NCBI RefSeq assembly: GCF_017309385.1
Contig: NZ_JAFJMJ010000001.1
Span: forward strand, 558,001 to 622,000
DNA from: Amycolatopsis sp. 195334CR
Lineage (GTDB): Bacteria > Actinomycetota > Actinomycetes > Mycobacteriales > Pseudonocardiaceae
Reading direction: 5' to 3'
DNA: 64,000 nt
In this document: piece by piece, positions 57,006 through 64,000 of the stretch
Layout: every line of letters begins with the position of its first letter
Numbering within the stretch: the first letter of the stretch is position 1
Position numbers and translations under genes: made by a program
The notes under the pieces: generated by a model
What the model saw: the letters and a program-made list of their open reading frames with translations, nothing else
Told to the model about the DNA's origin: nothing
Database searches by the model: none

Positions 57006-57614
57006 CTAGACGATGGGGAAGTCGAAGTAGGTGTCCGGATAGGGCTCGTCCTTCAGCACGTAGTGCCACCACTCGCGCTCGTAGGCGCGGAAACCGCAGT
57101 CCTCCATGACCGACCGGAGGTGCTGCCGGTTCTCCGCCTCCACCCGCGCGACCCCGGGCGCGCCGTGGTGGGAGATCGAATCCATCAGGTCGTGGTCACC
57201 GCCCATGGGCGCGAGTTCACCGGTGTCCAGGTGGTAGAGGGTCAGGTCGACCGTGCTTCCCCGGCTGTGCCCCGACTTCCTCGCCACGTACCCCTTTTCG
57301 AACATCTCGGCCCGGTCGATGTGCGGGTAGTGCCGCAGCTTCGTCCGGCCGTCCTCCGGCTGTCGCGCCCAGCGCACGAAGCAGTCCACGGCCCGTTGCG
57401 GGCGGTAACCGTCCCAGAGCAGCAGGCCGAAACCGAGGGAAGCGGCCTTTTCCCGCGCGTTCGCCAAGGCGCCGCACAGTACCTTCGTGCCGACGATCCG
57501 GTTCACCGCGTAGCCGTCGACGGGCTTGCCGGTGAAGTTGTCCCAGGTGGCGTACTTGGCGTCCCAACGCATTCCGGCCACGACCTCGTCCACGAAAGCA
57601 AAATCCTCGTTCAT
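57006..57614 (-). CDS. vanX: D-Ala-D-Ala dipeptidase VanX
   Basis: 202 residues, the exact size of VanX proteins. Zinc ligands and catalytic residues: GHSRGSTVDLTLYHL (His, Asp) and YEREWWHYVL (Glu, His). Also the dipeptide-binding region GLLLWDGYRPQRAVDCFVRW. It hydrolyses the D-Ala-D-Ala made by Ddl so that D-Ala-D-Lac is used. Its start overlaps the vanA stop by 4 bp (ATGA). The long frame above this start is not coding. Confidence 0.97.
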   Translation of the reverse strand: MNEDFAFVDEVVAGMRWDAKYATWDNFTGKPVDGYAVNRIVGTKVLCGALANAREKAASLGFGLLLWDGYRPQRAVDCFVRWARQPEDGRTKLRHYPHIDRAEMFEKGYVARKSGHSRGSTVDLTLYHLDTGELAPMGGDHDLMDSISHHGAPGVARVEAENRQHLRSVMEDCGFRAYEREWWHYVLKDEPYPDTYFDFPIV

Positions 57615-58639
57615 TGGAATTTCCCCGTCAACGTCAACGACACCATGCGGTCGATCACTTCGCCGAGCGGCACTCCGGCGGCCGCCATCATTCTCGGGTA
57701 ACGGCTGTAGGAGGTCATGCCGGGAAAGGTGTTGACCTCGTTGAGCACCACCGTGCCGTCCTCCTTCAGGAACATGTCCACTCGCGACAGTCCGGAGCAG
57801 CCCAGCGCGCGGTAGATGGCCTTGGCCGTCTCCTGCACGCGGACCCTGGTCGCGGCCGGGAGGTCCGCCGGAACGGTGATCGTCGAGTTCTCGGAACCGC
57901 TTTCCGGGTTGCTCTCCTGGTGGATCTTGAAGAACCCGTGGGAGAGCGAGATCTGGTCCACCTCGCCGGCGAACAGCTCCAGTTCGTTCCCCAGGATGGC
58001 GCAGCCGACCTCGCTGCCGACCACGGGCTCCTCGATCAGCACCTTCGAGTCGTACTGCCGCGCGGTCTCCACCGCGGTCGGCAGTTCCTCTTCGCTGGAC
58101 ACCTTGCTGACCCCGAAGGACGACCCCGACCGCGCGGGCTTGACGAACACGGGATAGGTGAGCGGGCCGGGGTCGACCGTCTCGTCCGCCATGACGATCC
58201 GGAAGTTCGGTGTCGGGATTCCGGCGGCGGCGGTGATGACGTAGGCGAGCGACTTGTCCATGCACACCGCGGAACTCTGGACGTCGCAGCCGACGTAGGG
58301 AATGCCGGCCAGCTCCAGCAGCCCCTGCATCGCGCCGTCCTCGCCGAGCTTGCCGTGCAGCACGGGCAGCACCAGGTCCGGGCAGAGCACGTCGAACTTC
58401 CCGCGCTCCAGCACGAGGAACCCGCGGATGCTCCGGTCCGGCGACAGCACGACCGGGCGGCCGGTCTCCGCCCAGCCCTCGTCGGGGCCGTCGCAGAGCT
58501 TCCAGGCACCGCTTGGGGTGATCCCGATCCAGTACGGTTCGTACTTGTCGGCGTCGAGGTGCTTGGCAATCTCCTGCGCGGACTTGACCGAGACGGGGTG
58601 TTCCTCGGAACTTCCCCCGAAGATGATTCCGATCTTCAT
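57611..58639 (-). CDS. vanA: D-alanine--D-lactate ligase VanA
   Basis: 342 residues. ATP-grasp ligase: MKIGIIFGGSSEEHPVSVKS start, VFVKPARSGSSFGVSKV, and C-terminal LNEVNTFPGMTSYSRYPRM. D-Lac specificity is shown by the omega-loop FFKIHQESNPESGSENSTI, with the His that VanA enzymes have in place of the Lys-Tyr of Ddl. It overlaps both vanH and vanX by ATGA junctions. It makes the D-Ala-D-Lac depsipeptide that glycopeptides bind weakly. Confidence 0.97.
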   Translation of the reverse strand: MKIGIIFGGSSEEHPVSVKSAQEIAKHLDADKYEPYWIGITPSGAWKLCDGPDEGWAETGRPVVLSPDRSIRGFLVLERGKFDVLCPDLVLPVLHGKLGEDGAMQGLLELAGIPYVGCDVQSSAVCMDKSLAYVITAAAGIPTPNFRIVMADETVDPGPLTYPVFVKPARSGSSFGVSKVSSEEELPTAVETARQYDSKVLIEEPVVGSEVGCAILGNELELFAGEVDQISLSHGFFKIHQESNPESGSENSTITVPADLPAATRVRVQETAKAIYRALGCSGLSRVDMFLKEDGTVVLNEVNTFPGMTSYSRYPRMMAAAGVPLGEVIDRMVSLTLTGKFQ

Positions 58640-59679
58640 ATCCAGTGCTGCTTTCTGCTTTCGAAGTTCAGGCAGTTGACAATGGAGTTCTCCACGGTGT
58701 CGCCAAGGGCGTGGTCCGTGTAGTAGGCGGTGTGCGGGCTGATGATCACGTTCGGGAGTTTCTGCAGTCGCAGCAGCAGATCGCTGTCCACCGGCTCGTT
58801 CCGGCGGTCCGCGTAGAAGATTCCGTCCTCTCCTTCGAGCACGTCCAGCGCCGCACCGCCCAGTTCGTCGTTCTCCAGCGCGTCGACGAGTGCCTCGGTG
58901 TCGAGCAGCGGACCGCGCCCGGTGTTCACCACGTACGCGCCACGCCTCATTTCCTTGATGCGCTGACGATCCAGCAGGTGGTGGGTGTCCGCGGTGAGGG
59001 GCGTGTGAAGCGTCACGATGTCGCTCTGCCGCAACAATTCGTCCAGAGAAACGTATTCGGCGGAGATCCCGGGACGGCTGTCGTGAGCCAGGATCTGGCA
59101 GCCGAAGCCCCGAAGCCGGTCCACGACGGCCGCGCCGATGCGACCCGTGCCGATGATTCCGACGGTCAGATCGCGCAGCTCTTTCCCGCGCACTTCGTGC
59201 AGCCGGTAGTCGTGGACGTCCGTGCGCCTGATCATGGATTTGGCGTTCCGCACGGACATCAACATCAGCATCAGCGTGTAGTCGGCCACGCTGTCCGGCG
59301 AGTAGGTGACGTTCTCCACGGAAATGCCGACGCTCTTCGCGTACGACACGTCGAGGTGGTTGTACCCGATGCTCCTGGTGGAGATGTAGCCCACACCCGC
59401 CTGGCTGAGCGCGAGCAGCGTTTCGTCGGTGATCCGGGTCTTGTGCCCCACGCTGATGCACCGATTTCCCGCCGCCAGCGCGACATTGGCCTCGGACACC
59501 GCATCCTCGACGATGGTCGGCCGGATCCCGAAGCGGGACGACATCTCCCGGAACAGGGCGGCCTCGTCCGGCCCGCACCCGTAAACCGTGATCCCCATCC
59601 CCGGCACGGTGGCGAAGGACCAGGCCCCCAGCGACCGGGTGCGGCGGGCCGCCGTTCGTGCTGGTTCGCGGTAGGTCAT
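58636..59679 (-). CDS. vanH: D-lactate dehydrogenase VanH
   Basis: 347 residues. NAD-binding motif VGIIGTGRIGAAVVDRL, with catalytic Arg in VVNTGRGPLLD, Glu in DVLEGEDG and His in ISPHTAYYTDHA. It reduces pyruvate to D-lactate for VanA. The 27-residue N-terminal extension (MTYREPARTAARRTRSLG) before MGITVYGCGPDEA is typical of actinomycete VanH; the first ATG is chosen because its distance to the conserved promoter box equals that of vanY. First gene of the five-gene vanHAX-GNAT-murG2 operon. Confidence 0.96.
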   Translation of the reverse strand: MTYREPARTAARRTRSLGAWSFATVPGMGITVYGCGPDEAALFREMSSRFGIRPTIVEDAVSEANVALAAGNRCISVGHKTRITDETLLALSQAGVGYISTRSIGYNHLDVSYAKSVGISVENVTYSPDSVADYTLMLMLMSVRNAKSMIRRTDVHDYRLHEVRGKELRDLTVGIIGTGRIGAAVVDRLRGFGCQILAHDSRPGISAEYVSLDELLRQSDIVTLHTPLTADTHHLLDRQRIKEMRRGAYVVNTGRGPLLDTEALVDALENDELGGAALDVLEGEDGIFYADRRNEPVDSDLLLRLQKLPNVIISPHTAYYTDHALGDTVENSIVNCLNFESRKQHWI

Positions 59680-59720
59680 GCGCCCCAGTCAAGACAGCGC
59701 GGCGTTGCGAGCGCGTATCC

Positions 59721-59734
59721 GGTTTTCGATATGC
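59721..59734. promoter_or_regulatory. candidate VanR box upstream of vanH
   Basis: GGTTTTCGATATGC, identical to the vanY/vanR box and 42 bp upstream of vanH. Between box and ATG both promoters share CCAGTCAAG and a GTTGC segment. A second half-site 11 bp on is poorly kept (GGATAAGT). Confidence 0.65.
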
Positions 59735-59760
59735 GCAGGATAAGTTACTGGCGAGTAGTG

Positions 59761-60345
59761 CTAGGTTTGATGGCCGATCATCGCGATCAGGGTCCCGACC
59801 AGGTCCTCGGGCGTGACCGCCCATTTGTGCGCGGCCAGGTGCCCGTTGACTTCCAGGTCCGTGATGCCGTGCGCGCTGGACAACAGCAGCGCGGCGTACC
59901 GCTGGGTGTGCTCACCGCCGACGACCCCGCCGACGATGGCGAGGAACTCGTCCATGGCGCGGTCGGCCGCTTCCGTTGCGGCCTGGACCGCGGCCGGGGC
60001 GCCGGCCGGGGTGGTGAACATGAGGCGGTACAGGTGCGGCTGGTGACGGCCGATCGTCATCAGGGCGCCCAAGCCGCGCCGCAGGGTGTCCGCGGCGGGT
60101 ACCTCGGGGTCGGTGCGCACGGCCCGCACCTGATCTGCGAGTCGTTCCAGCGCTTCGGCGGCGACGGTGGTCAGCAGGCTGTCCTTGTCCGGGAAGTGCC
60201 CGTACGGCGCCCCTCGGGTGACGCCGGCTCGGGCGCCGACCGCGCGCAGCGTCACCGCGTCCGGGCCGCCGCTGTCCAGCAGGTCGGCGGCGGCGTCCAC
60301 CAGGGCGCGCCGCGTCGCGGCGGCGGATTCCGCTCGGCTGGCCAT
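59761..60345 (-). CDS. TetR-family regulator
   Basis: 194 residues. HTH: RRALVDAAADLLDSGGPDAV and AVGARAGVTRGAPYGHFPDK, then a TetR_C_13-like domain. Start ATG at 60345: TAGGGT (60352-60357, minus strand) lies 6 nt upstream, so it is leaderless; the GTG at 60351 overlaps that box. Operators TGACACTGTCA and TGACAGTGTCA in the divergent promoter suggest autoregulation. It borders the van operon but belongs to the SDR unit. Confidence 0.9.
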   Translation of the reverse strand: MASRAESAAATRRALVDAAADLLDSGGPDAVTLRAVGARAGVTRGAPYGHFPDKDSLLTTVAAEALERLADQVRAVRTDPEVPAADTLRRGLGALMTIGRHQPHLYRLMFTTPAGAPAAVQAATEAADRAMDEFLAIVGGVVGGEHTQRYAALLLSSAHGITDLEVNGHLAAHKWAVTPEDLVGTLIAMIGHQT

Positions 60346-60361
60346 GGGCACACCCTAACGG

Positions 60362-60409
60362 TTGACACTGTCATCCGAGCTGCCTAGCCTCGTTCACATG
60401 ACAGTGTCA
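60362..60409 (+). promoter_or_regulatory. SDR promoter with two TetR operators
   Basis: TTGACA (60362-60367), 17-bp spacer, TAGCCT (60385-60390), then the ATG 7 nt later: a leaderless promoter. Palindromes TGACACTGTCA (60363-60373) and TGACAGTGTCA (60399-60409), centres 36 bp apart, cover the -35 and the start codon. Confidence 0.75.
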
Positions 60410-61255
60410 CATGAAACCGTGGTTGTTACCGGAGCGTCGACCGGGATCGGTGCGGCGAGTGCCCGCGAGCTGGCTCGCCGGGGGTTCCACGTGTTGGCGG
60501 GGGTTCGTCGGGAGCAGGACGCGGACGCGCTTCGCGGGCCCGGCATCGAGCCGGTCATTCTCGACATCACGCAGCCCGAGCACATCGCCGAGTTGGCCGG
60601 GCGCGTGAGTTCGTTGCGAGCGCTGGTGAACAACGCGGCGGTTCAGACCAACGCGCCGGTGGAAGCCCTGCCGTTGAGCGAATGGCGTCGCCAGTTCGAG
60701 GTCAACCTGTTCGGCCACATCGCGGTCACGCAGGCACTGCTGCCCGCGCTGCTGCGTCGTTCGGGCCGGGTGGTCAACATCAGCTCGGTCGGCGGGCGGG
60801 TCGCGATGGCCACGTACGGCCCTTACGCGAGCACGAAATTCGCCCTCGAAGCAGTCAGCGACTCGCTGCGGCGGGAACTGGCGCCGCTGGGCGTGCGGGT
60901 GGTCGTCGTCGAGCCGGGCGCGGTGCGCACGGAGATGCCGGACCGGGTGATCGCCGCCACGAAACAGCAGGCCGCCACCATGTCGCCGGAACACCGCGAA
61001 CGCTACGGAAAGCTGATCCAGGCGGCCAACGCGCACGCCGCCGCCCACATCCCGGGCGGCCGGTCCGCCGCCGACGCGGCCAAGGTGATCGCGAAGGCCG
61101 TGACCGCCGGGAAGCCGCGCACCCGCTACACCGTCGGCCGCGACGCGGCGCTGGGCACGCGGCTGGCCCGGGTGGTGCCGGACCGGTTGCTGGACTGGGC
61201 CCTCGCGGCCAGCTTGAGGCCGCACTACCCGAAGGTCAGTCCAGTTCCGCGGTGA
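60398..61255 (+). CDS. SDR-family oxidoreductase
   Basis: 285 residues. Cofactor motif VVVTGASTGIGAASARELA, NNAA, and catalytic YGPYASTKFALEAVS (Tyr-x-x-x-Lys after the Ser of INISSVGG). C-terminal extension to 285 residues. It is divergent from and most likely controlled by the neighbouring TetR, with very strong operators at its promoter. It overlaps the convergent TetR gene (61236) by 20 bp. Substrate unknown. Confidence 0.9.
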   Translation: MTVSHETVVVTGASTGIGAASARELARRGFHVLAGVRREQDADALRGPGIEPVILDITQPEHIAELAGRVSSLRALVNNAAVQTNAPVEALPLSEWRRQFEVNLFGHIAVTQALLPALLRRSGRVVNISSVGGRVAMATYGPYASTKFALEAVSDSLRRELAPLGVRVVVVEPGAVRTEMPDRVIAATKQQAATMSPEHRERYGKLIQAANAHAAAHIPGGRSAADAAKVIAKAVTAGKPRTRYTVGRDAALGTRLARVVPDRLLDWALAASLRPHYPKVSPVPR

Positions 61256-61802
61256 AGGCGCCGGTGAGGAGTTCTCGGGCGCGGGGCAGGGTGATGGAGC
61301 CGCTGAGCCAGCGTTCGCTGAGGCCTTCGACGAGGGCGGTCAGGCGTTCGGCGGCATCGGCCGGGTTGATGGTCGCGGAGACCCGGCCGACGGCTTGCGC
61401 CTCGCGGATCAGGGTTTCCGTGTCCGCCGACCAGGCCTCGGTGCTGTCACGCAGGGACTCGCGCAGGTCGTCCGAAAACACCGCGCTGGCACGGAGTTCG
61501 CCCCACGCGGTGCTGTTGGTGCGGACCTCGTCGGTGTCCTGGAGTTCCAGCAGCAGCATCTGCTCGAGGCGGGTGCGCGGATCGTCCGCGCTCAGCGCGC
61601 TTTCGGTGTAGCGCACGGCCCGGTCGTTGACGTGGTCCAGCGCCCGCCGGAGCACCCCGGCCCGATCCTTGAAGTGGTAGTAGATCAGCGCGGTGGACAC
61701 CTCGGCCTCGGCCGCGAGCTTCTCCACCCGCAGGCCGCGCACGCCGTCCTGGGCGATCACCCGGACCGCGGCCTCCAGGATCTGGGTCTGACGATCGGAC
61801 AT
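61236..61802 (-). CDS. TetR-family regulator of the agmatine deiminase unit
   Basis: 188 residues. HTH in QTQILEAAVRVIAQDGVRGL and AAEAEVSTALIYYHFKDRAG, followed by a BetI/TetR_C_6-like domain. It is 6 bp downstream of the agmatine deiminase gene and so in the same operon. A CCTGACTGAA-TT-TTCAGTCAGG palindrome before that operon and the divergent creatininase gene is its likely site. Its 3' end overlaps the SDR gene. Confidence 0.9.
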   Translation of the reverse strand: MSDRQTQILEAAVRVIAQDGVRGLRVEKLAAEAEVSTALIYYHFKDRAGVLRRALDHVNDRAVRYTESALSADDPRTRLEQMLLLELQDTDEVRTNSTAWGELRASAVFSDDLRESLRDSTEAWSADTETLIREAQAVGRVSATINPADAAERLTALVEGLSERWLSGSITLPRARELLTGAFTAELD

Positions 61803-61808
61803 GGATCC

Positions 61809-62885
61809 TCACTGTAGGGCCAGCGGCTGCTGCTGCGTGGTGCAGTGGATCCCACCCCCGCCCGCCGCGATGCCGTCGATGTCGAGTTGCACCACCTGGC
61901 GTCCGGGGAAGAGCCGCTCCAGGGTCGCGCGGGCGGCCGAATCCGCTTCGGGGTCCCCGAATTCCGGCGCGATCACCGCGCCGTTGCACACGTAGAAGTT
62001 GATGTAGCCGGCCGCGAAGTCCTCGCTGTCGTCCCGGACGTGCTCGGGGCCGTTGATCACTTCGACGCGCAATGGGCGGCCGTCGGCGTCGGTCGCGGTT
62101 TTGAGCAGGTCGAGGTGGCGGCGGGTGACGTCGTAGTCGTAGGACTCGGGGTCGTTGTCCAGTCCGGCGACCACCACGCCGGGGCCGGCGAACCGGGCGT
62201 AGAAGTCGGTGTGCCCGTCGGTGATGTCGCGACCGGCGATGCCGGGCAGCCAGATGATCTTCCGGAGGCCGAGCAGTTCGGCCAGCTCCGCCTCGACGTC
62301 CTGTTTGGACCAACCCGGGTTGCGGTTCCGGTTGAGCACGCAGCTTTCCGTGATGATCGCCGTGCCGTGGCCGTCGACCTCGATGCCGCCGCCTTCGAGC
62401 ACCAGCTCGGTGCGCACCACCGGAACCCCGGCGCGCCCGGCGACGAACTCCGCGACCTCGGCGTCGCGCGCGTGCTCCTGCTTGCCGCCCCAGCCGTTGA
62501 AGTTGAAGTCGACCGCGCCGCCGGTCACGAACACCGGGCCGGTGTCGCGCAACCACAGGTCGTCGAGCGGGGTGGGGACCAGTTCGACCGCGTCGCCGAC
62601 GAGTTCGCGGGCCAGGTCCAGTTCGTCCGGGCGGACGAGCATGGACACCGGTTCGAAGCGGGCGATCGTGGTGGCGATGGTGGCCAAGTTCCGCTGTACG
62701 ACGGGCACCTGGTCGGGCTCCCACACGCGGTCGCTGACGCCGAAGGCCATCCACGTCCGCTGGTGTGGCTCGGCCTCGTCCGGCATCAACCGGCGCTGCG
62801 CGGCGGGGGCCGGTTCTTCGCAGCCTGTCATGAAGGCACCTCCCAGCAGCGAGAGTCCCAGTTGGACGAAGTGGCGTCGGATCAT
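61809..62885 (-). CDS. agmatine deiminase/peptidylarginine deiminase-like lipoprotein
   Basis: 358 residues. A signal (MIRRHFVQLGLSLLGGAFMT) ends in the lipobox FMTGC, so it is exported, unusual for the cytosolic agmatine deiminases. Guanidino-modifying fold: WLRDTGPVFV, NGWGGKQE, DGHTDFYARF and the nucleophile Cys in GGGGIHCTTQQQP. It converts agmatine to N-carbamoylputrescine, or peptide Arg to citrulline in the related branch. TACAGT (62893-62898) lies 7 nt before the ATG. Operon with a TetR gene. Confidence 0.88.
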   Translation of the reverse strand: MIRRHFVQLGLSLLGGAFMTGCEEPAPAAQRRLMPDEAEPHQRTWMAFGVSDRVWEPDQVPVVQRNLATIATTIARFEPVSMLVRPDELDLARELVGDAVELVPTPLDDLWLRDTGPVFVTGGAVDFNFNGWGGKQEHARDAEVAEFVAGRAGVPVVRTELVLEGGGIEVDGHGTAIITESCVLNRNRNPGWSKQDVEAELAELLGLRKIIWLPGIAGRDITDGHTDFYARFAGPGVVVAGLDNDPESYDYDVTRRHLDLLKTATDADGRPLRVEVINGPEHVRDDSEDFAAGYINFYVCNGAVIAPEFGDPEADSAARATLERLFPGRQVVQLDIDGIAAGGGGIHCTTQQQPLALQ

Positions 62886-62898
62886 GCCCCGGACTGTA

Positions 62899-62920
62899 CC
62901 TGACTGAATTTTCAGTCAGG
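62899..62920. promoter_or_regulatory. TetR operator between agmatine deiminase and creatininase genes
   Basis: CCTGACTGAA-TT-TTCAGTCAGG, a perfect 10-2-10 palindrome, next to the leaderless -10 boxes of both divergent genes. Confidence 0.75.
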
Positions 62921-62946
62921 AAGCGCAATGTGACAGAATCGCGGTG

Positions 62947-63639
62947 ATGACGTGGCAGATGGTTCCGACGCACACTTCAGGGGAAGCCGCCGGTGCGGAG
63001 GTGGCGGTGTTGCCGGTGGGCAGCCACGAGCAGCATGGGGCTCACCTACCGCTGGCTACGGATACCGTGATCGCTTGCACGATTGCGGAGGCGGTCGCGG
63101 GGGCACATCCGGTGCTGCGCCTTCCCCCGGTCACCATTTCCTGTTCGCATGAGCACGCCGCCTGGCCTGGCACGGTCAGCATTTCGGCTACCACGCTCGC
63201 CGCGATCGTTACCGACGTGGCGGCGTCGCTCAAGGCGAGTGGCATTGAGAAGCTCGTGCTCGTCAACGGCCACGGGGGCAACTACGTGCTGAGCAACATC
63301 GTTCAGCAATCAAAGAAGATGGCGCTTTTCCCCACCATGGAGTGCTGGGACGAAGTGCGCGCCGAGGCCCGGCTGGAGACCGGCGCCTACAGCGACATGC
63401 ACGCCGGCGAGCTGGAGACCTCGATCCTCCTCCACGCCCACCCCGAGCTGGTGCGTCCCGGCTACGAGAACGCCGACGAGCTCGCCGAGGATCGCAGGCA
63501 CATGCTCACCACCGGGCTCGAGGCCTACACCAAGAGCGGCGTGGTCGGCCGACCCTCACTGGCCACTGCGGCAAAGGGCCGGGACGTGCTCGACCGGCTC
63601 GTCGTGGCGTTCGGTGACTGCCTCGCGTCGCTCGCTTGA
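62947..63639 (+). CDS. creatininase-family amidohydrolase (MftE-like)
   Basis: 230 residues. Metal ligands in LPVGSHEQHGAHLPLATDTV (Glu, His, Asp) and VLVNGHGGNYVLSN (His), and the catalytic Glu in DMHAGELETS. The family includes creatininase, the mycofactocin peptide amidase MftE and the FAPy deformylase ArfB. No other mycofactocin genes are near, so the role is open. CAGAAT (62934-62939) lies 7 nt before the ATG. It shares the divergent operator with the agmatine deiminase gene, so both may handle guanidino/amide compounds. Confidence 0.85.
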   Translation: MTWQMVPTHTSGEAAGAEVAVLPVGSHEQHGAHLPLATDTVIACTIAEAVAGAHPVLRLPPVTISCSHEHAAWPGTVSISATTLAAIVTDVAASLKASGIEKLVLVNGHGGNYVLSNIVQQSKKMALFPTMECWDEVRAEARLETGAYSDMHAGELETSILLHAHPELVRPGYENADELAEDRRHMLTTGLEAYTKSGVVGRPSLATAAKGRDVLDRLVVAFGDCLASLA

Positions 63640-64000
63640 TCGCCGTCCGAACACCAGCACGCCGGCCCCCGGCAGGCTCGCCACCGCGCTCAGCAGGCCG
63701 TACACCACCGCCACCGTCAGGCCCTGCGCGGCGCCGAGACCCGCCGCACCAAACGACAGCGCCGTGACGCCCTCGCGCGGGCCCCACCCGCCGACGTTCA
63801 CCGGCAGCCCCATCGCCAGCAGGGCCAGCAGGAAGATCGGCAACAACTCGAAGATCGGCGCATCGGTACCCGCCACGCGCGCGGCCACCAGGAACAACGC
63901 CAGGTGCCCGGCCAGCGCCGCCGCCGAGAGGGCGAGTACGCCCGGCCAGGTTCGAGCCGACAGCAGCCCGGTACGCACGTCGGCCACGGTGACCGCGACC
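63556..64000 (-). CDS. flippase/YbhN-like membrane protein, N-terminal part outside window
   Basis: The frame is open at the window end, so only the last 147 residues are seen. Three or four membrane helices are visible (GVLALSAAALAGHLALFLVAA, IFELLPIFLLALLAMGLPV, and TVAVVYGLLSAVASLPGAGV). The VNVGGWGPREGVTAL segment matches the conserved loop of lysylphosphatidylglycerol-synthase/YbhN-like flippases. Its C-terminal tail overlaps the convergent creatininase gene by 84 bp, more than usual. Lipid flippase role by family only. Confidence 0.75.
   Translation of the reverse strand, partial: VAVTVADVRTGLLSARTWPGVLALSAAALAGHLALFLVAARVAGTDAPIFELLPIFLLALLAMGLPVNVGGWGPREGVTALSFGAAGLGAAQGLTVAVVYGLLSAVASLPGAGVLVFGRRSSERREAVTERHDEPVEHVPALCRSGQ

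Noticed and set aside
52857..59745. van locus as a genomic island inserted at tRNA-Lys
   Set aside because: No integrase or transposase, and I saw no second copy of the tRNA 3' end at the other border. G+C and codon use look like the neighbours.
62947..63639. Mycofactocin cluster based on the MftE-like gene
   Set aside because: None of mftA-D or mftF is visible around it. The creatininase family is broad.

Overview
The window is about 70% G+C chromosomal DNA from an actinomycete. GC3-rich codon use, many leaderless genes, class III adenylate cyclase, Orn, Ccr, an ethylmalonyl-CoA type gene set and, above all, a VanRS-VanHAX-VanY locus point to the Pseudonocardiaceae, most likely an Amycolatopsis-like genus (inference from gene families; no 16S gene is present). 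No phage, insertion sequence, CRISPR array or biosynthetic assembly line is visible.

Layout. 0-7.3 kb: the end of a NarL-type two-component system, three tightly packed minus-strand genes (enoyl-CoA hydratase and two methyltransferases), an ABC ATPase, then a sulfur unit (Cys-containing leader ORF, cysteine dioxygenase, rhodanese) and an ECF sigma factor. 7.3-17.2 kb: a decayed regulator, a secreted SGNH hydrolase, glycogen phosphorylase, two tandem zinc-metallopeptidase lipoproteins, a thioredoxin-TPR protein, a thiamine-binding protein, MarR and DUF3817. 17.3-22.3 kb: a LacI-controlled sugar ABC importer with a phosphomannose-isomerase-like enzyme. 22.3-28.5 kb: PEP-mutase-like and AhpD-like genes divergent from a MocR regulator, an SDR divergent from TetR, an MBL hydrolase and an AlkZ-like protein. 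28.5-34 kb: MeaB, thiolase, methylmalonyl-CoA epimerase, TetR, SPW protein and crotonyl-CoA carboxylase/reductase, a partial acyl-CoA carboxylation module.

34-43.6 kb: a DivIVA-like coiled-coil protein with a GGPGQA repeat tail, a universal stress protein with an Rv1264-like adenylate cyclase, an unassigned trio (two-helix membrane protein, cupin-like protein, HD-domain protein), a small ribbon-helix-helix protein, a divergent ProA, an M50 protease, an Ala/Thr/Pro repeat protein and an AlkA-like glycosylase. 43.6-53 kb: an Erm-type rRNA methyltransferase behind a candidate stalling leader peptide, an M20 hydrolase, an HtrA-like protease, an ArsR/DUF3224 pair, a HerA-like ATPase, Orn, tRNA-His, an L,D-transpeptidase and tRNA-Lys.

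53-59.7 kb is the most striking part: a complete D-Ala-D-Lac glycopeptide-resistance locus. vanY diverges from vanRS, and a five-gene operon runs vanH-vanA-vanX-GNAT-murG2 toward vanRS. The vanY/vanR and vanH promoters share a 14-bp identical box set 41-42 bp upstream of the vanY and vanH starts, a good candidate for the VanR operator. 59.7-64 kb: TetR/SDR, a lipoprotein-type agmatine deiminase with its TetR, a creatininase-family gene and a membrane-protein fragment, with clear palindromic operators in the divergent promoters. With the erm gene, the window holds resistance determinants against two unrelated antibiotic classes, without a producer cluster.
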